From contig UQHR01000019.1 of NCBI GenBank assembly GCA_900540905.1, forward strand, positions 1 to 42,774: DNA of 42,774 nucleotides. Reading direction: 5' to 3'. Shown here one piece after another: positions 8,428 to 15,508 of the stretch; the stretch's first letter is position 1, and the number at the start of each line of letters is the position of its first letter. The DNA is from an uncultured Collinsella sp. Lineage in GTDB: Bacteria; Actinomycetota; Coriobacteriia; Coriobacteriales; Coriobacteriaceae. The position numbers were made by a program, and so were the translations under genes. The notes beneath the pieces are model-generated. The model was not told the DNA's origin, ran no database searches, and saw nothing but the letters and a program-made list of their open reading frames with translations.

Positions 8428-9810
8428 TCAAACCTGTTCTTCGTCTCTATCAATAATCAAATAGTCTGCAGCCGAGGAATTCCACGACCAAGCCAGCGCT
8501 CCACAGAGCAGCAGTAGGCACAAGCAGCAGTTCACCCTTGTAAAGCACTGCGTATACAGAAAGGTAATAAGAATTGTTAGCAAAAGGAGCAAACGAACAA
8601 TCCGGCCATTAGATCCTTTTTCCTGCTCCATAAACTCACTAACCACGGAGTGGAAAAACGCTACATACGCTGCCGTCTCCCAAACCCCCATGAGAATCAA
8701 GAAAGACCCCATATCCGCTTGACCAAAGTGGTTAAACGACATGAACCCGGACGCGTAGAAGCTTGAGGCTCCAAGACCCTCTCCGAGACTCCATGTAGCC
8801 GGTCTCAAGAGAGCGAAGCCGATGATAGCAATCCTCTCGTTACTGCCGTCGGCAGTAGTACCGACGGAAGCTGAACTGCCAACCATATCGAACAGACCAA
8901 ACACTTGCGTATCCACGAGGATCTGGAACGCAGGCACCAAGGCGTATGCAATTGTCAGGATAAAATACAAGGCGACAAGCCAAAAGAAGGGACCCGAAAC
9001 ATCCGCTTCTCCTCTCATGACTGAAATAAGCCAGAACATCACTAAAACGAGAGGAAGGATTATGAAGAGCGCCTTATTATCGTTGAGTGTCGCAAGATAG
9101 AAGGACAGGACGATAAGGCAGACGTTGTAAGCGATGGCAAGGGATGGCCAGAGAGGACCCCGAAGCCTCCTAATCCAGACGAAGTTGTAGAGCACGACGA
9201 ATGAAGTGTAAAGGGCCACCGCATGGACGGACGCATAAGAGAACAGGCCGGAGATATTGTCCTCGAAGTAACTGATGTCGTTCGTTGTCGCAGCGATCAT
9301 CCCATGGGTAGAGTACTGGATAAACATGATCGCCATATTGAGAAGCAATATGGCGTTGAAGACCGGAAAACCTGCATCAAAGAGTCCAAGAAGAAAATCC
9401 CTCTTGTTAGTGACCAAAAGAAAGAAGTAAAGCGTATAGACAAACGGGTAGAGGAGCAGCAAAATATTCGCCCTAAACGTTTCCATATTGCCACCCAAGA
9501 GGGCACCAGACAGCCACCCTGCAACGGTAATCAGCCCAAGTAGTAGCGCTCTACCGCTATATTTCCATCCGGAGAAGAGCGCCCTCACGCAAATCATGCC
9601 GGTAATTACCCAGTTGAGGTATCGCCCCAGACCATAGTACTCAAGGAAGAAAACCTGCGCCAAGATACCTATAACGATCGTCGCATCCGCCAGGTCACCC
9701 ATGCAAACGGTTAGAACGCCTTGCTTATTAGGGAGATACCAACGACCTCTTCGACCAGCCCGCTCCTCCGCTTTATTTATAACGAGCCTCGCATGCCTAT
9801 GATCTTGCAT
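8428..9810 (-). CDS. Wzy-like O-antigen/capsule polymerase
   Basis: 460 residues from the ATG at 9810, chosen because GGAGG lies seven bases before it; an upstream in-frame start at 9837 has no such site. The protein is a polytopic membrane protein with about ten hydrophobic segments (for example A-L-L-L-G-L-I-T-V-A-G-W-L, N-I-L-L-L-L-Y-P-F-V-Y-T-L-Y-F-F-L-L) and a large hydrophilic loop about two thirds along, the usual Wzy layout. No catalytic motif is diagnostic in this family, so the call rests on topology and on its place between glycosyltransferases and the flippase. The first 14 bases overlap the end of the upstream gene. Two alternative small hairpins lie at 8841-8867. Confidence 0.75.
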   Translation of the reverse strand: MQDHRHARLVINKAEERAGRRGRWYLPNKQGVLTVCMGDLADATIVIGILAQVFFLEYYGLGRYLNWVITGMICVRALFSGWKYSGRALLLGLITVAGWLSGALLGGNMETFRANILLLLYPFVYTLYFFLLVTNKRDFLLGLFDAGFPVFNAILLLNMAIMFIQYSTHGMIAATTNDISYFEDNISGLFSYASVHAVALYTSFVVLYNFVWIRRLRGPLWPSLAIAYNVCLIVLSFYLATLNDNKALFIILPLVLVMFWLISVMRGEADVSGPFFWLVALYFILTIAYALVPAFQILVDTQVFGLFDMVGSSASVGTTADGSNERIAIIGFALLRPATWSLGEGLGASSFYASGFMSFNHFGQADMGSFLILMGVWETAAYVAFFHSVVSEFMEQEKGSNGRIVRLLLLLTILITFLYTQCFTRVNCCLCLLLLCGALAWSWNSSAADYLIIDRDEEQV

Positions 9811-11074
9811 TGAGTACCTCCAGCAGCACACGTTCAATCAGCCTCGTGTGCATGTGAACTCCCGTGTTGAGACCTACCGAGGAGCATGGAAGCAGGTCTA
9901 CGATCTCATCTGAATCGACAAGATCGAGCGGACCAGGCTTTCCGCTCCTGAAACGATTGACCTCCCTGATAAGCCGGCTCTTATCCCTAAACAGCCCGAT
10001 TAGCTCCTCCTCGTTATTCAGCACCAAACCGGACCCATGCTCAACGACAAAGTCGGCGACATTGCCTGCACATGCACTCGAAATCGTATAAGCGTTTGCG
10101 GAGTAAGATTCCATACAGGTGTAGCTATAGGTCTCTGGACAAGATGGCCACATGACAACAATGGCAATCTCGCACTCCCTGAGAGAGTCGGTCATGGCAT
10201 TTGGGTGCTTCTCATCAAATTCGACAAACCGCTTGTTCATCCCTGGATACATATCGTTCGAGCTGTTGAAGACGAAGAACTCGTACTCTTGTTCATCGAC
10301 CGCAGATACGAGGCGAAGCCAGGTCTCCCAGCCCTTTGTCTTCCTCGGCATCCCCAGAAAGGCAACCCTGATGCGCTCCCCTGCGTTCAGAGGACGTCTG
10401 TTGCCCAGATACTCTCCAAGCAGCTTTTGGTGCGGTATTACATCAACAAGGCCCTCGTATTGGGGCCTGAATGAGAGAAACCGATTCTTCGTATAGGTCG
10501 AAGGTGCAACAAAACGGAGATTTTTGATGGAGTCAAACAGCCCTTGGATCTTCGACTCCACACGAAGGCTGTTACTGAAGTGGGGGCATTTCTCGCAGGG
10601 AGCGTCGCCGAGCCTTGAGCTGTCACAAAAGCCGCTCCTATTTTGGAGGTTATAGCTTGTACAACACAGGTAATAGTCGTGGAGAAAGGCCCTGACCGGT
10701 GTTTTGCCTGTAACTTTTAGCAGTTCGGAGACTTTCTCAAGGCTCACGTACAGAAGGTGGTGGATATGAAGCTCAAGAAGGCTGAAGCCGCTTTTTTGCC
10801 AGCTGCAAAGGGCCTCGCACACCTGGGCAATACTGAAAACACCAGCCTCCACCCCGTCGACCGTAACCCCGAATTCGCATAATAGCATCTGGTCGTCCCT
10901 GAACAGGGTCTTCTTAACCGAGTGGAGATAGACGTAACTTATGCCGTGCGACGCCATGGCCTGCTGACTCGCCATAATAGCCTTTGGGGTGCCGGTCTTG
11001 TCCTTGAGATAGTCGCAAAAGGCAAGCGCTAGGACGTACCCACTATTGTGCGGTTTGGGGATGCTTTTACTCAT
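9797..11074 (-). CDS. GT-B fold glycosyltransferase
   Basis: 425 residues from the ATG at 11074, which follows the previous stop by a single base (TGATATG) and has GGAAG upstream. The N-terminal half has A-F-L-H-D-Y-Y-L-C-C-T-S-Y-N-L and two cysteine-containing stretches (G-F-C-D-S-S, C-E-K-C-P-H-F). The C-terminal half has R-V-A-F-L-G-M-P-R-K-T-K-G-W-E-T and an E-x7-E motif in P-E-T-Y-S-Y-T-C-M-E, as in GT4-type nucleotide-sugar binding domains. It probably adds one residue of the repeat unit in the cytoplasm. Donor and acceptor cannot be told. The C-H-D...C-x2-C pattern in the N-domain is unusual and could bind metal. Confidence 0.75.
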   Translation of the reverse strand: MSKSIPKPHNSGYVLALAFCDYLKDKTGTPKAIMASQQAMASHGISYVYLHSVKKTLFRDDQMLLCEFGVTVDGVEAGVFSIAQVCEALCSWQKSGFSLLELHIHHLLYVSLEKVSELLKVTGKTPVRAFLHDYYLCCTSYNLQNRSGFCDSSRLGDAPCEKCPHFSNSLRVESKIQGLFDSIKNLRFVAPSTYTKNRFLSFRPQYEGLVDVIPHQKLLGEYLGNRRPLNAGERIRVAFLGMPRKTKGWETWLRLVSAVDEQEYEFFVFNSSNDMYPGMNKRFVEFDEKHPNAMTDSLRECEIAIVVMWPSCPETYSYTCMESYSANAYTISSACAGNVADFVVEHGSGLVLNNEEELIGLFRDKSRLIREVNRFRSGKPGPLDLVDSDEIVDLLPCSSVGLNTGVHMHTRLIERVLLEVLNARS

Positions 11075-11075
11075 A

Positions 11076-12014
11076 TCATCGCTTCCCAAACAAGAGGAGA
11101 GATCTATTGAAAAGGCCCTCTTGTAGACTGCCGAAATTCAGCCTCGAAGAGAAAGAAACCCTGCACCTAGCCATGAAAGAAGCGTCCATTTTCGATACCA
11201 ACTCTCCAAGAGCACGCTCTGGAGGAAGAATGCAGTCGGAATAAGTTGAAAGAAGTCCAGTAACTTGCTTTGCAAGAGTAATCTCTCGCGGATGACAAAA
11301 ACTATTGATTTTCTCAATCACTTTAGATGGTAAATCAGTACTCACACCGACCACATTACGACCATGCTGGCGATATCCCATATGAGGAGAAGCATCGAAA
11401 ACAATCCGATAACCCAGCAGCACGCATAGATTAGCTATCAGCTTATCATGCATGATGACGGGATGGGGCAGCTCATGCAAGCAAACAACTTCCCAAATAC
11501 GCCTATCAAATACTTGCGTACATCCCATAGGTGACCCAATGCAAAGCTGGTTGAGAGGGTCGTTATCTCGATAAGATATGCACCTTTGTTGCCCATAGGT
11601 TAACCGGCCCATCTCATTACCAGCTGAATCTACAAGTCTTGAATTGCAATGATAAAGAGCCAAATTCTCCTGCTTCTTAAGCTGTTTAATCGCAGTTATC
11701 AGTTTATCGCTATCCCAAATATCATCTTGGTCGGAAAACGCATAGTAATCAGCTTCGGGAGCATTCCGCAACAACGTCAAAAACCCTAAAGCAGGTCCTA
11801 GGTTTTCTCCTGTTAACAAAGTCAGACTGCCCTCATCTGCATAGCGCTGCAGAAGATCACGAGTACCATCAGATGACCCGTCATCACGGACAAAAAGACG
11901 TACGTCAACTTCAGCCTGCGAGAGAATGCTGTCAATTTGTTCTGAAATAAATGGGATGCCATTGTATGACGCCATTAATACGACGCACTTTGGCACCTTG
12001 GAATTACTCAACAT
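11076..12014 (-). CDS. Family 2 glycosyltransferase (rhamnosyltransferase-like)
   Basis: 312 residues from the ATG at 12014 (AAGG eight bases upstream). Begins with V-V-L-M-A-S-Y-N-G and continues with R-D-D-G-S-S-D-G-T and F-S-D-Q-D-D-I-W, the GT-A nucleotide-sugar and metal-binding motifs typical of GT2 enzymes, including those that use dTDP-rhamnose. The rfb genes at the left of the locus could supply that donor, but this is inference. GC content is well below that of the flanking genes, suggesting recent acquisition. An upstream TTG/ATG at 12086 would overlap the end of the preceding iron-sulfur gene and is less likely. Confidence 0.88.
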   Translation of the reverse strand: MLSNSKVPKCVVLMASYNGIPFISEQIDSILSQAEVDVRLFVRDDGSSDGTRDLLQRYADEGSLTLLTGENLGPALGFLTLLRNAPEADYYAFSDQDDIWDSDKLITAIKQLKKQENLALYHCNSRLVDSAGNEMGRLTYGQQRCISYRDNDPLNQLCIGSPMGCTQVFDRRIWEVVCLHELPHPVIMHDKLIANLCVLLGYRIVFDASPHMGYRQHGRNVVGVSTDLPSKVIEKINSFCHPREITLAKQVTGLLSTYSDCILPPERALGELVSKMDASFMARCRVSFSSRLNFGSLQEGLFNRSLLLFGKR

Positions 12015-12060
12015 ATGGATTACCTTATCATTAATGCCTAAAGCAAACGCTCTCGATGTG

Positions 12061-13188
12061 TTAACCCCTGAGCAAACCCAGTGCAAGCAGTATATCCTTG
12101 ACCAAGTACTTGGCGCAGTCTTTTGGCCTCGCCCTGAGAACGAGTCGGTTAACCCGTACCCCGTTACGAAAGCCGTCCATAAAGGTATTTCTTTCTATAG
12201 GCTTCGTCGAAGGACGTTGAAGCTGTTCATTGTTGGCCACAGCTAGACCAGGATCAACCGGCAAAAGCTCAAGGTCCGTCATTTCTAACAGTTCTCGACC
12301 CTTGTCTGTCTGCACAAGTGCGAGGGATATCCCGTTCGCGACCTCATCAGAAAGCTCGCTACCCCATGAATCGCCAAGCGTAATATCGGAGACACGATCA
12401 CCCTTGGCGTAGCGGCAGGAGTAGCAGCCTTCCGTATACGGTAAACCCGAGAGGAAAGCAATCGAGTAGCGATCGCGGACACCCGTCCTACCCACAGTTT
12501 CAGCTCCGCGATAGCGGAGCTGAAACTGGACTTTCTTTCGAAAGTCCAGTATCAGCTCATTAGACAGGTTGTTACCTGTCTCTTCCAAGAATCGGCTCAG
12601 GACCTTGGGGGACGGTGAACCATGACAGATAAGGTCGATGGTGTAAAGGGAATCGGCTAAACGGCTTCCAACGAAGTTACGCATCGCAGCAACCTGACAA
12701 GGAAGACCGATAAAGAGAACCCTTTGACCACCTTGCAGGGCCTCCCTAACCTCGCGGTACGCACCAAGCGGATTGCTTTTGACGTATTTGGAGCCTTGGG
12801 CCCTCCTCAAGTAATCCGCATCAGAAGTGAGGTGGAACCGGAACTCACCGCCCTCCTGTGCACATGAACACACTAATCCATTTGACGCCACAAACGCCTC
12901 CGAGATGGCCGTAGCCAGACCCCCGGACGAAGATGACATTCTGAGCGATGTATCTTTCGCCCACCCCTGTAGCCACTCGAGAGGACGCAACGAAGATGGG
13001 GATACCATCTGGGGACACGTTTTCTCGCACAGTCCACATCCCACGCACCTTGTAGGATCAATACGGGCGTTATACGCCTCAATCGTATCCTCAATGGCAA
13101 TCGCTCCATGTCGGCATGAATCGACGCAGGCCATACAGCCAGCGCACATATCCTTCTTGCATACCGTCCTAGTGCCAACGTTTGACAA
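12061..13188 (-). CDS. F420-hydrogenase/dehydrogenase beta-subunit-like iron-sulfur protein (copy 2)
   Basis: 375 residues if started at the TTG at 13188, chosen because GGAG sits seven bases before it; another TTG at 13203 overlaps the upstream gene. Two 4Fe-4S motifs are present, C-A-G-C-M-A-C-V-D-S-C and C-V-G-C-G-L-C-E-K-T-C-P, followed by FrhB-type segments L-F-I-G-L-P-C-Q-V-A-A-M, D-L-I-C-H-G-S-P-S-P and D-I-T-L-G-D-S-W-G. It is clearly paralogous to the 4628-5845 protein. The pyruvyl transferase gene ends four bases earlier, so these two are translated together. Around 12495-12550 the protein leaves the family pattern (F-R-K-K-V-Q-F-Q-L-R-Y-R-G-A-E-T-V-G) exactly where the DNA forms two strong hairpins. 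Confidence 0.85.
   Translation of the reverse strand: MSNVGTRTVCKKDMCAGCMACVDSCRHGAIAIEDTIEAYNARIDPTRCVGCGLCEKTCPQMVSPSSLRPLEWLQGWAKDTSLRMSSSSGGLATAISEAFVASNGLVCSCAQEGGEFRFHLTSDADYLRRAQGSKYVKSNPLGAYREVREALQGGQRVLFIGLPCQVAAMRNFVGSRLADSLYTIDLICHGSPSPKVLSRFLEETGNNLSNELILDFRKKVQFQLRYRGAETVGRTGVRDRYSIAFLSGLPYTEGCYSCRYAKGDRVSDITLGDSWGSELSDEVANGISLALVQTDKGRELLEMTDLELLPVDPGLAVANNEQLQRPSTKPIERNTFMDGFRNGVRVNRLVLRARPKDCAKYLVKDILLALGLLRG
12495..12550. repeat. Two overlapping perfect hairpins inside the copy-2 iron-sulfur gene
   Basis: Arms 12495-12509 and 12514-12528 (15 bp, loop gata) overlap a second hairpin with arms 12525-12535 and 12540-12550 (11 bp, loop tttc, read GAAA on the coding strand). Bases 12525-12528 belong to both stems. 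The place corresponds to the hairpin site in copy 1, before the cysteine-containing segment and the D-I-T-L-G-D motif. Confidence 0.85.
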
Positions 13189-13192
13189 TGCC

Positions 13193-14296
13193 CTACTCCT
13201 CAATCATGCTCTTGAGCTGCGCTAGGGACTTCTCCCTCTCCGCACCCATCACGTCGTTGACCCGACCAAAGTCAATCTGCTTGGATGCTAACTCGACATC
13301 ATCTAGATTCTGAAGCACTCTGTCCGTGAGGTCCGTGAGTCGCAGAATACTCACGTTCCTGCTCGAGGTTCCGTTCTTGGGCAGCACTTCTACCAGCGGC
13401 GTATTGAGATTTATGGCAAAAGCCGTACCGTGGAACGAGTCCGTGACTAGGCATGCTGCGTTGTCGACATACGAGAGAAACTCAGCAAGCGTCGGCAGCC
13501 ACTTGAACTTGCCCTCGCGTGAGGCCTGGTGCAGGCTTGCGGAGATCCGTATCAGGGGCAAGCCAAGCTTTTTGGCAACCTTCACGGCGTACTGCCCCAC
13601 CGTCGGGTCGCTGTGAATCTGGTAGACGAGGATGTATTCGCCCTTCGGGGCAGGTGCCGCCATCCTTCTCCACGCCTCGCCATCAAGCAGCAGCGTGGGA
13701 TCGACAACCTGTCCGGCCTCTATGCCCCACGAGGCAAGCTGCTCGCGCGCGGCATCCTCGCGTACGAACACGGCCTCATATGCTCGAAGGTCCTCGAGAA
13801 ACCTGGGGCGCACGCTATCCGGGATATTCTTCTTACCAAAGCTTGCCGCATATGAGATGCGCCTTGCGCCCTCGGGAGCAAACTCAAGCGCGTATGACAG
13901 GTCGTATGCGCCCGAGCTGATGGGACCCCACACCTGATCGCTTCCAGTCATATAGACATCGGCCTTGGGCGGATTAGCCTTCAGCTCCTCCAGGGATGCA
14001 TAGTGAGGGCTCATCTTAAGCAGCTGGGAACGCTCACGCGCAAACCGCTTGCCCGCCACCCTTGTCTCAGGCTCCATCAGAAGTCTGTAGACAGACTTCT
14101 TCAACGGGTTCCCGTTCCAGGACGGCTTTGTCGAAAGAAGCGTCCTCACCTGCTGGGATACGTCCTCACAAGCAGGTACATAGTCCATAATCTCGAACTC
14201 ATGCCCCAAGCTCTCTACCGCTCGTTGTGTCGCATATGCCTGGAGCAGGGAGCCATAATTAGAGATTGCGTGCCTGGTTATGCAGGATACTTTCAC
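13193..14296 (-). CDS. Polysaccharide pyruvyl transferase family protein (copy 1)
   Basis: 367 residues from the GTG at 14296, which has a perfect GGAGG six bases upstream; a TTG at 14323 lacks one. Family features: N-Y-G-S-L-L-Q-A-Y-A-T near the N-terminus, D-V-Y-M-T-G-S-D-Q-V-W-G-P, Y-A-A-S-F-G-K, D-P-T-L-L-L-D-G and C-L-V-T-D-S-F-H-G-T-A-F-A-I-N. Proteins of this family transfer pyruvate to exported polysaccharides. It is followed four bases later by the iron-sulfur FrhB-like gene, the tighter of the two such pairings in this operon. Perfect hairpins are embedded in its sequence at 13334-13355 and 14079-14116. Confidence 0.88.
   Translation of the reverse strand: MKVSCITRHAISNYGSLLQAYATQRAVESLGHEFEIMDYVPACEDVSQQVRTLLSTKPSWNGNPLKKSVYRLLMEPETRVAGKRFARERSQLLKMSPHYASLEELKANPPKADVYMTGSDQVWGPISSGAYDLSYALEFAPEGARRISYAASFGKKNIPDSVRPRFLEDLRAYEAVFVREDAAREQLASWGIEAGQVVDPTLLLDGEAWRRMAAPAPKGEYILVYQIHSDPTVGQYAVKVAKKLGLPLIRISASLHQASREGKFKWLPTLAEFLSYVDNAACLVTDSFHGTAFAINLNTPLVEVLPKNGTSSRNVSILRLTDLTDRVLQNLDDVELASKQIDFGRVNDVMGAEREKSLAQLKSMIEE
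14079..14116. repeat. Tandem small hairpins inside pyruvyl transferase gene
   Basis: Arms 14079-14087 and 14092-14100 (9 bp, loop taga) are followed two bases later by arms 14103-14108 and 14111-14116 (6 bp, loop tt). They encode W-N-G-N-P-L-K-K-S-V-Y-R-L-L-M. A further 7-bp stem with an 8-base loop is at 13334-13355. Confidence 0.65.
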
Positions 14297-14368
14297 GTGT
14301 TTCCTCCGATTGATATCGAGCAACCGCTATTTCTGAATTTTTGCATTCGATTTTTCCACCCGGCTGCA

Positions 14369-15505
14369 CTACAGCGCCTCCTCAGTCTCGTACACGTGCG
14401 CGTCGGCTCGGCTTGCGTCGGAAAGGCCGTCGTTGATCGCGGCGTGCATGTCGCAGGTGGAAAGAGCGTCCAGCTCCTCCTTCGTCACCTTGCCCGACTC
14501 GTAGTCGCGCACGATGGGGAGCTCGTGCATGTCGAACTTCTTGCCGGGCTTGAGCTTGTGCGCCAGCACCCACGACGCGGGTTTCCAGATGTACTTGTGC
14601 ATGGCAGGAGACACGGAGCCGATCATCCAGCAGTTGCGGTCGCAGTGGCGCACGCAGCCGCGCACTTTCTCGGCCTGGGCGCTCTCCCACAGCTCATCCC
14701 AAGACTCGTCGTTAAGGTTGCCCATAACGAGCTTCTCCTTGGTGCCGTTGCAGGGCATGACGTCGCCGTAGGGGTCGATGAAGAACGTGTCGAACGCCAT
14801 ATCGCACGGGAGCAGGCGCTTCTGCCCATAGATGTAGTTGATGAGGCCCATGTTGAAGTACGCGCGGAACCACTTCTTGGGCTCGTTGGACTTGAGGAGC
14901 TCGTTTACCAGGTCCTCGAAGTTCTGGGCCACCATGGGACGGTCCTTGATGATGTTCTTCGCCTCGACAAAGTAGAAGCTGTTGTGCAGGCTGGCGGTGG
15001 CGAACTCCATGCCGAGCTCGTCGGAAAGCTTGTACAGCGGCACCAAGTCCGCAGCGTTGCGATCCTGCACCGTCATGCCAAAGCCCACGTCCGGGTGCTT
15101 CATTTCCACGAGCTTCTTGAGCGTCTCGTAGCCGCGGTTGAAGCCGTTCTGGAGACCGCGGATCTCATCGTTGGTCTGCTGCAGACCCTCGATGGAGATG
15201 CGGATTCCCACCTGGGGGAATTCCTCGGCAAGGGCGATGATGCGGTCGGTGAAGAAGCCGTTGGTGGAGATGACGATGCGGTCGGACTTCTTGTACAGCT
15301 CGCGCACGATATCCGCAAGGTCGGTCCTGATGAAGGGCTCGCCACCGGTGATGTTGGTGAAGTACATGCGCGGGAGCTTCTTGATCACGTCGAGGGAGAG
15401 CTCCTCCTCCGGACGGCTGGGAGCCTTGTAGCGGTTGCACATGGTGCAGCGCGCGTTGCAGCGGTACGTTACGATTACGGTTCCGTTGAGTTTCTTCTCG
15501 GCCAT
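14369..15505 (-). CDS. Radical SAM/SPASM domain protein
   Basis: 378 residues. C16-x3-C20-x2-C23 near the N-terminus is the radical SAM 4Fe-4S site, followed by N-I-T-G-G-E-P-F (the G-G-E-P SAM-binding motif) and I-S-T-N-G. The C-terminal half has extra cysteines in L-P-C-D, V-M-P-C-N-G-T and G-C-V-R-H-C-D-R-N-C-W, as in SPASM domains that hold auxiliary clusters. Family members modify peptides, sugars or other substrates by radical chemistry; nothing here shows which. No precursor peptide gene was seen nearby, so a glycan or nucleotide-sugar substrate is the simpler idea. It sits between the pyruvyl transferase (about 70 bases downstream) and a GT4 gene (three bases upstream). Confidence 0.88.
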   Translation of the reverse strand: MAEKKLNGTVIVTYRCNARCTMCNRYKAPSRPEEELSLDVIKKLPRMYFTNITGGEPFIRTDLADIVRELYKKSDRIVISTNGFFTDRIIALAEEFPQVGIRISIEGLQQTNDEIRGLQNGFNRGYETLKKLVEMKHPDVGFGMTVQDRNAADLVPLYKLSDELGMEFATASLHNSFYFVEAKNIIKDRPMVAQNFEDLVNELLKSNEPKKWFRAYFNMGLINYIYGQKRLLPCDMAFDTFFIDPYGDVMPCNGTKEKLVMGNLNDESWDELWESAQAEKVRGCVRHCDRNCWMIGSVSPAMHKYIWKPASWVLAHKLKPGKKFDMHELPIVRDYESGKVTKEELDALSTCDMHAAINDGLSDASRADAHVYETEEAL

Positions 15506-15508
15506 GGG

